From Scatosoma sp045537295 (GTDB lineage: Bacteria > Bacillota > Clostridia > Christensenellales > Borkfalkiaceae), in the NCBI GenBank assembly GCA_045537295.1, contig JAZSPG010000040.1, positions 1 through 23,076 of the forward strand: a stretch of DNA of 23,076 nt. Direction: 5' to 3'. Shown here one piece after another: positions 6,996 to 14,848 of this stretch. Under the pieces are notes generated by a model. That model was not told where the DNA came from, ran no database searches, and saw only the letters and a list, made by a program, of their open reading frames with translations. The stretch's first letter is position 1; every line of letters starts with the position of its first letter. Made by a program: the position numbers and the translations under genes.

Positions 6996-8594
6996 ATGAA
7001 CAAATGGATAAAAGATTGTATATTTTATCAAATTTATCCGACGAGTTTTTACGATTCTAACGGCGACGGCATCGGGGATTTGAAAGGTATTGCGCAAAAG
7101 CTCGACTACGTGGCGGGTTTGGGCGTTAAGGGGATTTGGTTTAATCCGTTCTACCCCTCGCCGTTTATGGACGGGGGCTACGACGTAGCCGATTACTGCG
7201 CCGTACACGAGACGTTTGGTACGATGGCGGATTTTGAAGAAATGCTCGAAAAATGCCATTCGCTTGGTATTAAGGTGATAATCGACCTCGTTATCGGGCA
7301 TACCTCTTCTACGCACCCTTGGTTTTTACAATCTGCCAAGGACGAGAAAAATAAATACACCGACTGGTATATTTGGACGGACAGCAATTTCAATAAAAAG
7401 GACAGTATCCACGGTTTGTATGCGCGCGACGGGGGGTACGTAATTAACTATTACGCCTGCCAACCCGCGCTCAATTTCGGGTATAACCGCTTGCCCGCGC
7501 CTGGTACGCGCAAGGACGCGTACGATTTGGGCGAGGACTGGAAAATGCACTATACCGACGAACGCTTAAAACCGCTTAGAGAGGAAATTTTAAGCATTAT
7601 GCGGTTTTGGCTGGACAAGGGCGTGGACGGGTTTAGAGTGGATATGGCAAACTCGCTTGTCAAAGGTTGCGTGTATAACTCGGATAACGACGAGGACGTC
7701 GAGGGCTTGAAATGGCTTTGGAATATTTTAATCGGTACGATAAAGCAGGAATATCCCGACGTGGCGTTTGTGGCAGAGTGGGTGTATCCCTCTAATTCGG
7801 TGGGCAAATGCGGGTTCGATTTGGACTATTTGGCGCACGACAGACCCGAATACAACGATTTATTCCGTAAGGAAAAGGGTACGAATATTTTACCTGCGTT
7901 TGAGTGCGGAAAAACGTATTTTTCGGCGGAAGGACAAGGTACGGTGGAAAATTTCCTTTCGTACACGCAAAGGCTGTACGGCGAAGTTGCGGGCAAGGGG
8001 TATTTTTCCGTACCCAGCGGTTACCACGATATCGTGCGCGTAGCCGAGAAAAAGGACGAGGAAGTTTTGAAAACTATGTTCGCGTTCTTGCTCACCTATA
8101 AGCACGTACCCTTTATCTATTACGGCGACGAGATTGGTATGACGCACGCTTGGGGTATCAACAAGGACGGCGGGTATATTAGAACGGGCGCGAGAACGCC
8201 GATGCAATGGTCGGACGGGAAAAACCGCGGGTTCTCTCAAACGGACGGCGAGATTTATTTGCCCGTGAACGATAGCAAAACGCAAAGCGTTGCCGAACAG
8301 GAAACGCGTGAAAATTCGCTGTTGAACACCGTAAGAAAGCTCGCGAAATTGCGTAACGAAAACCCCGCGCTCAATGCGGACGCGGACTTAAAAATTTTGC
8401 GTTGCGACAACGGCGGGTATCCGCTCGTGTTTGAAAGAACGGATGGTAAAACGAGTTTCGTCGTTGCAATCAATCCCAGCGAGAAAGCGGTGGAAATTGA
8501 AAACTACGGTGAAATTTTGCTTTCGCAAAACGCGAAACAAAACGCAAAGAGCGTTACTTTGACGGGTAAGAGCTTTGTCATTATGCAAAAATAA
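6996..8594 (+). CDS. GH13 alpha-glucosidase-like glycoside hydrolase
   Basis: A 532-residue (beta/alpha)8-barrel enzyme that starts KDCIFYQIYPTSFYDSNGDG, a hallmark of oligo-1,6-glucosidase/alpha-glucosidase-type GH13 members. The nucleophile is Asp216 in GFRVDMA, the general acid is Glu261 in VAEWV, and the transition-state Asp is Asp345 in GYHDIV. RTGARTPMQW near residue 400 is also typical of this group, and the last 80 residues are the C-terminal beta domain. Two normally conserved Asn are replaced: region I reads VIGH rather than VNH, and region IV reads YHD rather than NHD. There is no signal peptide, so the substrate would be a short imported alpha-glucoside. GAGGTG precedes the ATG. 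Exact specificity (maltose, isomaltose, sucrose, trehalose-phosphate) is open. Confidence 0.88.
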   Translation: MNKWIKDCIFYQIYPTSFYDSNGDGIGDLKGIAQKLDYVAGLGVKGIWFNPFYPSPFMDGGYDVADYCAVHETFGTMADFEEMLEKCHSLGIKVIIDLVIGHTSSTHPWFLQSAKDEKNKYTDWYIWTDSNFNKKDSIHGLYARDGGYVINYYACQPALNFGYNRLPAPGTRKDAYDLGEDWKMHYTDERLKPLREEILSIMRFWLDKGVDGFRVDMANSLVKGCVYNSDNDEDVEGLKWLWNILIGTIKQEYPDVAFVAEWVYPSNSVGKCGFDLDYLAHDRPEYNDLFRKEKGTNILPAFECGKTYFSAEGQGTVENFLSYTQRLYGEVAGKGYFSVPSGYHDIVRVAEKKDEEVLKTMFAFLLTYKHVPFIYYGDEIGMTHAWGINKDGGYIRTGARTPMQWSDGKNRGFSQTDGEIYLPVNDSKTQSVAEQETRENSLLNTVRKLAKLRNENPALNADADLKILRCDNGGYPLVFERTDGKTSFVVAINPSEKAVEIENYGEILLSQNAKQNAKSVTLTGKSFVIMQK

Positions 8595-8612
8595 AAAACA
8601 AAAAATAAAAAA

Positions 8613-8642
8613 TTTCCCCTCCCGCGAAAACGGGAGGGGAAA
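8613..8642. other. Strong hairpin between the GH13 and GH78 genes
   Basis: TTTCCCCTCCCG pairs perfectly with CGGGAGGGGAAA around a 6-nt loop. The A-rich flank lies on the left, so the U-tract needed for intrinsic termination exists only for minus-strand transcription, although both neighbouring genes are on +. In the + direction it may act as an mRNA-stabilising or partial-attenuation hairpin within the operon. Confidence 0.7.
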
Positions 8643-8660
8643 AGAGGTTTAGAGGTGGTT

Positions 8661-10610
8661 ATGCAAGTTTTTCAAAACGCGAAATGGATTTGGGCGGACG
8701 GGCTTTCGGGTGCGGACAGCTACGCGGAATTTTACAAGGAATTTCTTTGGCGGGACGCAAAGCAGGGCGAAAAAGCGTTGATGCGTATCAGCGCGGACAG
8801 CGACTACTGTTTATGGATAAACGGTCAATTCGTGTCCTGTAACCAGTACGCCGATTACGAGTGGTATAAGGCGTACGACGAGCTGGATATAACGCCTTAT
8901 TTACAAGCGGGCAAAAATGCGGTGGCGGTGCTTGTTTGGTACTTCGGCGAGAACTTCCAACGCTATTTGGTTGCGCCAAGCGGTTTGCTGTTCGAGATAG
9001 AACGAGCGGGGCAGGTATGCGTTGAAAGCGACGAAACCGTGCTTTCGCGTAAAAGCCGTGCGTATAGGAGCGGAGCAAAAAAATGGATGACGCCTCAGCT
9101 TGGGTTTAGCTATGAATACGACGCGAACAAAGAGGATGACTGGAAAAAGGGCGAGCTGAACGGGTTCGCGCCCTCTTTGGTGAAAGACAAGCGTTGTGAT
9201 ATGGTCGCGCGTCCCATTGAAAAATCGCAGTTGCTTTCCTTAAAAACAGGGAAAGTGGTGCAAAATAAGGACGACAAGCTGTTCGTTTTGGATTTGGGCG
9301 AAGAAACGGTGGGGCTGTTCTCGTTTGCGTTCACGAGCGCGACCGCGCAAAAAATTACCCTGTCCTACGGCGAGGATTTGAAAGAGAGCAGAGTGCGTAG
9401 ACTTGTCGGCGCGCGGGATTTCAGTTTTTCGTATATTGCAAAAGCGGGCGAAAACGAGTACGCGAATTATATGCTTAGGCTAGGTTGCAGATACTTGCAA
9501 ATCGAATGTGAGGATAAAATTTCCTTGCGCTTTGCGGGCGTAATTCCGCAGGTTTATCCCGTCAAGGTAAGAGCGTTTGAAAAGGGTAGCGCGTTTGATA
9601 AGGCGGTGTATCAAATGTGTGTAAACTCGTTACGGCTTTGTATGATGGAACACTACGCGGATTGTCCTTGGCGCGAACAATGCCTGTACGCATACGATTC
9701 GCGCAACCAAATGCTGTGCGGGTACGAGGCGTTCGAGGACGGGAATTTTGCGTACGTGCGCGCGAATTTGGCGTTAATGAGTAAGGACAGATACCCGTCG
9801 GGTTTGATGGCGATTTGCTATCCCTGCGGTGTGGATTTAACCATTCCGTCGTTTAGTTTATACTACGCGCTGTCGGTGAAAGAGTATATGGAAGCGTCCA
9901 AGGACTACGCGTTCGGCAAAGAGGCGTACGCGCGGATTAAACAAATTTTAGAGGCGTTTTTGGCGCAACGGCGCGAGGACGGGCTGGTATACCGTTTCGC
10001 AGGTAAGGAAAACTGGAATTTCTACGACTGGTCTACGGGTTCGGACGGAGCGGTGGACGCAGGCGGTATGTTGCAGGGCGAGGACGAAATTATCCCCGAC
10101 GCACAGGCGAATATTTTGACGGTGATGGCGTTGCGCGCGTTTGAAAAAATTTGCGAAATGTCGGGGTTGGACTACCCGTTTGCAAACGAGGCGGACGCGC
10201 TCAAAGAACGCGTTTATCAAAGCTTTTTCGATAAGACCGCGGGCCTTATGCGCGCGAAACTTCAAGACGAGGGGGTATATTTGGAACTCGTCAACGCGTT
10301 AGCTGTGTGCTTTGGTATCGTTACGGGCGCAGAAGCGGAAAAAATCTGCGAGGCGTTGGCAAACGGTACGCTCGTACCCTGTTCGCTGTCTATGAAATGC
10401 TTTACCTACGACGCTATGCTTGCGGTGGACGAAGGCAAATACCGCGAGGTCATTTTAGCGGATATTCGCAAAAACTATAAAGCGATGGTGGAGAGCGGTT
10501 CGACGGCGACTTGGGAAACGGCGGAGGGCGCGTCGGCGTTTGAGAACGCAGGGAGCTTGTGCCACGGTTGGACGGCGTTGCCGATATATTATTTTAGAAA
10601 ACTGTTATAA
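8661..10610 (+). CDS. GH78 alpha-L-rhamnosidase-like glycoside hydrolase
   Basis: A 649-residue protein with an N-terminal beta-sandwich (ISADSDYCLWINGQFV, like the carbohydrate-binding modules of GH78) and a C-terminal (alpha/alpha)6 barrel. DCPWREQ (Asp334, Arg338, Glu339) and the following Asp346 align in spacing with the acidic residues Asp567, Glu572 and Asp579 that I recall for Bacillus RhaB. TWETAEG with Glu619 matches the expected general-base segment, followed by the usual C-terminal HGWTALPIYY. GH78 enzymes invert alpha-L-rhamnosides; related sequences may cleave other sugars. At about 650 residues it is shorter than the 900-residue multidomain members. No signal peptide. A GTG at 8655 lies inside the AGAGGTGG ribosome-binding site, so I start at the ATG at 8661. 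Confidence 0.82.
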   Translation: MQVFQNAKWIWADGLSGADSYAEFYKEFLWRDAKQGEKALMRISADSDYCLWINGQFVSCNQYADYEWYKAYDELDITPYLQAGKNAVAVLVWYFGENFQRYLVAPSGLLFEIERAGQVCVESDETVLSRKSRAYRSGAKKWMTPQLGFSYEYDANKEDDWKKGELNGFAPSLVKDKRCDMVARPIEKSQLLSLKTGKVVQNKDDKLFVLDLGEETVGLFSFAFTSATAQKITLSYGEDLKESRVRRLVGARDFSFSYIAKAGENEYANYMLRLGCRYLQIECEDKISLRFAGVIPQVYPVKVRAFEKGSAFDKAVYQMCVNSLRLCMMEHYADCPWREQCLYAYDSRNQMLCGYEAFEDGNFAYVRANLALMSKDRYPSGLMAICYPCGVDLTIPSFSLYYALSVKEYMEASKDYAFGKEAYARIKQILEAFLAQRREDGLVYRFAGKENWNFYDWSTGSDGAVDAGGMLQGEDEIIPDAQANILTVMALRAFEKICEMSGLDYPFANEADALKERVYQSFFDKTAGLMRAKLQDEGVYLELVNALAVCFGIVTGAEAEKICEALANGTLVPCSLSMKCFTYDAMLAVDEGKYREVILADIRKNYKAMVESGSTATWETAEGASAFENAGSLCHGWTALPIYYFRKLL

Positions 10611-10624
10611 TAAAAGGAAAAACG

Positions 10625-11380
10625 ATGGAATTAGTGTTGTTGACGGCGCTCGGTGTTGGGGGCGCGACGGTAATCGGGGCGGTTATCGGTTTTGCATTCA
10701 AGCGTTTATCGCATAAATTCAGCGATATCGTGCTTGCGTTTGCGGGAGGTATTATGTTGTCCGCCTCGGTGTTGGGGCTTATCTTGCCCTCGCTCGAATA
10801 CGGCGGGAAATACGGACTGCTCATTACGGTTTTGGGTATTTTTGCGGGTGCGGTTTGCTTGAATTTAACGGATAAACTCGTACCGCATTTGCACGGACTT
10901 TTGGGTGAAAAGGAAGAAAACCACCGCGGGAATGAGCGGTTGAATAAGGTAATGCTGTTCGTGGTGGCGATTGCCATTCACAATTTGCCCGAGGGCATAG
11001 CCACGGGCGTGGGTTTTGGAACGGGCAACACGGGCGAGGCGCTGTTGATTGCTTTGGGTATAGCTTTGCAAAATATCCCTGAGGGAATGGTGATTATCGC
11101 GCCGATGCTCAACGAGGGCATTAGCAAGAAAAAGACCTTTTTATACGCCTCGTTTACGGGGCTTATCGAAGTCGCGGGTACACTTATCGGGTATTTCGCG
11201 GTGCGAATAGCGACGGTGATTTTACCCTTTGCCTTGGCGTTTGCGGGCGGAACGATGCTGTACGTGATTAGCGACGAGATGATACCCGAAACGCACGCCC
11301 ACGGAAGCGAGCGGGGCGCGACCTATGCGTTATTAGTAGGGTTTTGCGTAATGCTGGTATTCGATATTTTGTTGGGTTGA
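10625..11380 (+). CDS. ZIP-family divalent metal transporter
   Basis: A 251-residue polytopic membrane protein with about eight hydrophobic segments. The two signature helices carry HNLPEG (His119 to Gly124) and QNIPEG (Asn150 to Gly154), the metal-binding pair of the ZIP (GufA/ZupT-like) family, which imports Zn2+ and related ions. A His-containing hydrophilic loop (PHLHGLLGEKEENHRG) lies in the middle, as is usual. It begins 14 nt after the GH78 stop with AAAGGA upstream, so it is probably co-transcribed with the glycosidases. A link to the zinc-dependent GH38 enzyme is possible but unproven. It ends before a bidirectional terminator. Confidence 0.9.
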   Translation: MELVLLTALGVGGATVIGAVIGFAFKRLSHKFSDIVLAFAGGIMLSASVLGLILPSLEYGGKYGLLITVLGIFAGAVCLNLTDKLVPHLHGLLGEKEENHRGNERLNKVMLFVVAIAIHNLPEGIATGVGFGTGNTGEALLIALGIALQNIPEGMVIIAPMLNEGISKKKTFLYASFTGLIEVAGTLIGYFAVRIATVILPFALAFAGGTMLYVISDEMIPETHAHGSERGATYALLVGFCVMLVFDILLG

Positions 11381-11400
11381 GTATAAAGGAACGAAAAATA

Positions 11401-11427
11401 GCGAGGACGGAAAAAATCCGTCCTCGC
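11401..11427. terminator. Bidirectional intrinsic terminator
   Basis: GCGAGGACGGA pairs with TCCGTCCTCGC around an A5 loop, between the convergent ZIP and ECF genes. A T-rich tract follows in both directions (GTATTATTTTA on +, TATTTTTCG on -). Confidence 0.85.
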
Positions 11428-11448
11428 GTATTATTTTACGGTAAAAAC

Positions 11449-12000
11449 TTAATCTTTTATCAAGCTGGGGAAAAACTTGCGCAGGGGCTTAATCGGATAC
11501 AGGCAAGCGAACAGCGCGGTGGCAAGCGTCAAACAGCACGCGCCCTGTAATAAATTACCGACTATCGAAAGCACCGCGCCCGCAAAACCGTACAAAAGGC
11601 TTTCGTAAAAGAAGTACCCCGCAACCATAACCGCCTCGCCCGCAATCGCCGAAAGTGCGCGGGGAATAAAATCTAAGCTTTCTTTTTTGATGAGTTTTTT
11701 GAAAAACAGGCATACCAGGTATGCGACGAACGCGTCCGCGCCCTTGATGATAAAGGTGGCGGGGGCATAGATGGCGTAACCGCTGAAAAGGTCCGCAAGC
11801 GCGCTTCCCACCGCCGAGGCGATAGGTCCGTACAATCCGCCTAAAAACCAAGCACTGAGCAAAACGAACACGTCGCCCACGTTAAAATAGCCGTGTCCGC
11901 CGGGGATTGGAATGGAGATAAGCAAAGTACCGATACAGCAAAGCGTGGCAAACAGCGCGGTGAAAGCAATTTTTTTACTAAGGGAAAGAGTCGTATTCAT
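11449..12000 (-). CDS. ECF transporter S component
   Basis: A 183-residue membrane protein with about six hydrophobic segments. The N-terminus has ALFATLCCIGTLLISIPIP, followed by GGHGYFNVGDVFVLLSAW and a long Gly/Ala-rich stretch (GGLYGPIASAVGSALADL), the pattern of ECF S components that bind a vitamin or cofactor precursor in the membrane. It would pair with shared EcfA/EcfT energy modules encoded elsewhere, as in group II ECF systems; none lie here. The ligand cannot be told, and no riboswitch is visible upstream. AAAGG precedes the ATG. The gene is on - and ends at the shared terminator at 11401. Confidence 0.8.
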   Translation of the reverse strand: MNTTLSLSKKIAFTALFATLCCIGTLLISIPIPGGHGYFNVGDVFVLLSAWFLGGLYGPIASAVGSALADLFSGYAIYAPATFIIKGADAFVAYLVCLFFKKLIKKESLDFIPRALSAIAGEAVMVAGYFFYESLLYGFAGAVLSIVGNLLQGACCLTLATALFACLYPIKPLRKFFPSLIKD

Positions 12001-12026
12001 AAGTATACCTTTATATATTTTTTTAC

Positions 12027-12055
12027 AGTATACTCTTTTGAAAAAGACTTGTCAA
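12027..12055 (-). promoter_or_regulatory. Promoter of the ECF S-component gene
   Basis: Read on -, TTGACA (12055-12050) and TATACT (12032-12027) are 17 bp apart. GTATAC occurs both at the -10 (12028-12033) and again at 12003-12008 near the start codon; these could be an operator pair or chance. The AT-rich stretch 12056-12117 shows no gene. Confidence 0.75.
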
Positions 12056-12117
12056 GCGTTTAGAAAAAATATGTAAAAATATATAAAAATTTTTAGAAGA
12101 AAGAAAATTAGGCAAAA

Positions 12118-13152
12118 TTACGCTTTTAACGGTTTAATGCACTCGCCCGTGGAGGCACTTTGGAAAATCACGAAAAACCCTTCGTTTTCGGAAAAGGGGG
12201 TGGCGGGAACGAAAGTGCAAGCGTCGCGGATTTCGGCGGGGGGATTGTTTCTATCCTTGGCGGAAAGCGCGTAACAAATATATTTGGCTTTGCCTTCCTC
12301 GTAAACGATACCGACCAAATATTGCGGGTTGTCCGCCTCGCCTTTCACGCGAATCCATTCGCTACAACAAAACGCGCCTTTCAAGGTGTCGTCTTTGGGG
12401 TATTTTTGCAAAAGCTCGTCCATTTCCGCCTTTACGGACAAATAGTATCCGTCCGAGTCGGTTGTAAACGGGTGGCGTACACGCGAAGCATGGACATCTT
12501 CCTCAGCGTTACCCCCCGTTTGCGTCGTTTGGTCTTGACTTGCGCGCGGAGTCGGTGCATCTTCGCTATTTTTTGCAGGCTGGATTTGTTCATCTTTTTC
12601 CTCCTCGTAGTAGTTTTGCACGGCGACGCTTTCGTCGTCGTAGAGGGTAACGCTTTGTTCCTCGGCGATTGTTTCCGCTTGGGTTTCCGCTGAGGTTTCC
12701 GTTTGGATTTGCGCTTGCGTTTGCGCGGATTCGTCTTGCGTGGTTACCTCGCCGTTTTTGCTTTCTTTTTCGCGGAACGAGGGGGGCAGGGCTTGGTTGA
12801 GTATACTTTTCCAGTTATACGAACCGTTACCGTTGACCCCGTAGGCTATCGGGGTAATGCAGTCTTTCACGAAACAAACGACGGCGCAAAAACCGTTGGA
12901 AATATCCATATCCGTCAAGATATTAAATAGACTTTTGGCGCGCAGGGGCAGGGTTTCGGGGGTGGATTTACCGTCGGAAAGAATACAGTAATATTCGCCG
13001 GAAGAAAGGGGCGCGAAGTTGATGACGGACACCTCGATAGAGAGGTTTTTACCGTACTGTTCGGCTTTGACCAAACCCGAAAGCGCCTTCCCGTCGCCTG
13101 AAAAGCCTTGTTTTACCTGTCGTAAAATACACATTTTTTTGATATAGTTCAT
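12118..13152 (-). CDS. Unrecognised two-domain protein with a Gln/Glu/Thr-rich linker
   Basis: A 344-residue protein I cannot assign to a named family. Residues 1-125 look like a compact beta-rich domain (SGEYYCILSDG, NGFCAVVCFVKD). Residues of about 130-235 are low-complexity and polar (repeated TQAQIQTETSAETQAET), clearly a disordered linker. The C-terminal 105 residues form a second folded domain (YYLSVKAEMDELLQKYPKDD, FCCSEWIRVKG, YLVGIVYEEGKAKYICYAL). There is no signal peptide or membrane segment, so it is probably cytosolic. Eight or so Cys are scattered without a CxxC pattern. AAGGAC upstream supports the first Met; Met7 is an alternative. It is transcribed away from the VanZ operon; its 3' neighbour, the ECF gene, has a separate promoter. 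Confidence 0.75.
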   Translation of the reverse strand: MNYIKKMCILRQVKQGFSGDGKALSGLVKAEQYGKNLSIEVSVINFAPLSSGEYYCILSDGKSTPETLPLRAKSLFNILTDMDISNGFCAVVCFVKDCITPIAYGVNGNGSYNWKSILNQALPPSFREKESKNGEVTTQDESAQTQAQIQTETSAETQAETIAEEQSVTLYDDESVAVQNYYEEEKDEQIQPAKNSEDAPTPRASQDQTTQTGGNAEEDVHASRVRHPFTTDSDGYYLSVKAEMDELLQKYPKDDTLKGAFCCSEWIRVKGEADNPQYLVGIVYEEGKAKYICYALSAKDRNNPPAEIRDACTFVPATPFSENEGFFVIFQSASTGECIKPLKA

Positions 13153-13316
13153 TTTGCGTCGTCCTTTTTAGAGAATAGTACAAAATTCCTCCCGCTATAA
13201 CGAGATTTATCCTATAACATAAGTATAACGAGGTTTAGGCGCGGAAAATTAGCGGTTTTTGCCAAAAAATAGGCGAATTTGCCGAAAGTTTTTGGTAAAT
13301 TTTATCCTATAAAGTA

Positions 13317-13345
13317 TTGACCTTCACAGCGATTTTGCGTATAAT
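13317..13345 (+). promoter_or_regulatory. Promoter of the VanZ-DUF368-ComF operon
   Basis: TTGACC (13317-13322) and TATAAT (13340-13345), 17 bp apart. The -10 ends only 7 bp before the ATG at 13353, so transcription should begin on or next to the start codon. The intergenic stretch 13153-13316 also holds the upstream region of the minus-strand gene (a TATACT near 13225), but I see no convincing -35 for it. Confidence 0.75.
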
Positions 13346-13352
13346 AGTATAT

Positions 13353-13883
13353 ATGGGAAAAAGCAAGAGGAAAAATTACGGGATTTGGATTTTGCGGATA
13401 ACGCTCACGCTTGCGTGCGCGCTGACTTTTGCGTGGATTTTTTCTAATTCCTTAAAAACGGGCGAACAGTCGTCGGCGCAGAGCTTAGCCGTTACCAACG
13501 CGGTGCAGGACACCGCGCAGATAATCGCACCGTCGTCGAGCGTTGCGACGGCAACGGGCGCGGATTACGATAAGTTACATAGCCTTATCAGAAGTATCGC
13601 GCATTTTTCCGAGTTCGCGTTGCTGGGTTTGCTACTTATCGCCTGTTATTTTTCGTACACGCGCGATAAATCGCTGTGCGTTTTGCCTTTCGCTCTTATC
13701 GTCTTGACGCCGATAATCGACGAGTGTTTGCAAATCTCTACGGGTGGCAGAGGCGCGGAAATGAAAGATATTTTCTTAGATACCGCGGGCGGATTTTTAG
13801 GCGCGGGCGTGGGTTTGATATTCGTAGGGCTAATTTTGCTGATAGTAAAAAAACGCAGGGCGAAAAGGGAGCGTAAAATATGA
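13353..13883 (+). CDS. VanZ-like membrane protein
   Basis: A 176-residue protein with an N-terminal membrane segment, an extracytoplasmic loop, then three more hydrophobic helices. The family core is clear: RSIAHFSEFALLG, DECLQ and GRGAEMKDIFLDTAGGFLG, matching the H-x-x-E, DE-x-x-Q and D-x-x-x-(D/N)-x-x-G pattern of VanZ-like proteins. VanZ itself gives low-level teicoplanin resistance; chromosomal homologues are of unclear role at the cell envelope. A TTG-started frame from 13317 would begin inside the -35 box, so I use the ATG at 13353. The stop overlaps the DUF368 start (ATGA), indicating coupled translation. There is no ribosome-binding site, consistent with a leaderless transcript. Confidence 0.85.
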   Translation: MGKSKRKNYGIWILRITLTLACALTFAWIFSNSLKTGEQSSAQSLAVTNAVQDTAQIIAPSSSVATATGADYDKLHSLIRSIAHFSEFALLGLLLIACYFSYTRDKSLCVLPFALIVLTPIIDECLQISTGGRGAEMKDIFLDTAGGFLGAGVGLIFVGLILLIVKKRRAKRERKI

Positions 13884-14848
13884 GCGAACGGGAGAAAATG
13901 CAGATAGAACTCATAAAATATACCAAAAAAAGCTGGTGCAAGAGCGCGGTTTTGGGCTTTTTTATCGGTCTGGCGGTGATTGTACCAGGCATAAGCGGTT
14001 CGACGGTGGCGATTATTTTTAAGCTGTACGACCAGTTTTTATACGCGCTGGGCAATCTACTCAAAAAATTCAAAAAATGTTTCGTTTTTTTACTGCCTAT
14101 CGGGCTTGGGTTAATCGTCGGCGTGTTGCTGGGTTTTTTGGCTGTGAAAGAATTGCTTGAAATTTTGCCGTTTGCCATCGTTTGCCTATTCGCAGGACTG
14201 ATGACGGGAGCGTTTCCCGCCGTAAAAGACGAAATTAAGGACGCTAAGCGTTCGAAAAAACGCGTGGCGCTGTTCGTTTCGGGGGTGTTCGTACCCGTAA
14301 TTATCGGCGTCCTTTCGGCGTGGCTTTCCAAGAAAACGGGTGGCGGAAATATGTTTGCGGATATTCGTTGGTATCATTTTGTACTCGCGCTCGTTCTGGG
14401 TGCGGTGGTGAGCGTAACGCAAATCGTACCCGGGCTTTCGGCAAGCGCGTTTTTGATGGCGGTGGGTTGGTTTTCCGCGCTTTTAGACAGCGTTAGTTTA
14501 ACCTACTGGCGTGAAAATCCCGCGGTATTTTTGGTGTACGCGGGTTTAGGTTTGGGATTTATCGCGGGGATTTTGGGTTTTTCCAAAGCGCTTACCGCGT
14601 TGTTTGCGCGGGCAAGACACACCGCGTATTATGCGATTGTCGGTTTGTCGCTCGGCTCGGTTTTGTCTATGTTTTGCAACGGCGATATTTTGGAAGTGTA
14701 CGAAAGCTGGGCGAGCAAAACGGCGGTAAATCCCGTTTTGGATATCGTGCTTGGCGCGGTGCTGTTCGCTTTGGGTGTGGTCGGCGCGTACGCGCTGGTT
14801 AAGTACCAACGCAAAAAATCCGCGGAGGAAGTTTGTGAAAACGCTTAA
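13880..14848 (+). CDS. DUF368 membrane protein, PopT-type polyprenyl-phosphate translocase family
   Basis: A 322-residue polytopic membrane protein with an internal duplication. VPGISGS (35-41) and VPGLSAS (183-189) sit at equivalent places in two halves, each followed by a helix ending in a Tyr/Trp-rich turn. This is the signature of DUF368. Published work has shown DUF368 and DedA proteins to recycle undecaprenyl phosphate across the membrane for wall polymer synthesis, so that is the likely role. The start overlaps the VanZ stop by 4 nt, and the last 14 nt overlap the comF start. Coupling to VanZ fits an envelope-lipid function, but the partnership is inference. Confidence 0.87.
   Translation: MSEREKMQIELIKYTKKSWCKSAVLGFFIGLAVIVPGISGSTVAIIFKLYDQFLYALGNLLKKFKKCFVFLLPIGLGLIVGVLLGFLAVKELLEILPFAIVCLFAGLMTGAFPAVKDEIKDAKRSKKRVALFVSGVFVPVIIGVLSAWLSKKTGGGNMFADIRWYHFVLALVLGAVVSVTQIVPGLSASAFLMAVGWFSALLDSVSLTYWRENPAVFLVYAGLGLGFIAGILGFSKALTALFARARHTAYYAIVGLSLGSVLSMFCNGDILEVYESWASKTAVNPVLDIVLGAVLFALGVVGAYALVKYQRKKSAEEVCENA

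Noticed and set aside
12001..12117. Riboswitch upstream of the ECF S-component gene
   Set aside because: The leader is short (about 25 nt), AT-rich, and shows no conserved riboswitch core.
12160..12693. 177-codon plus-strand frame opposite the unassigned gene
   Set aside because: It has no ribosome-binding site, its protein is unlike any family, and it mirrors the low-complexity codons of the minus-strand gene.
14751..14834. N-terminal extension of the comF frame
   Set aside because: The 28 extra residues overlap the DUF368 gene in another frame and do not resemble ComF; the GTG at 14835 has a GGAGGA site.
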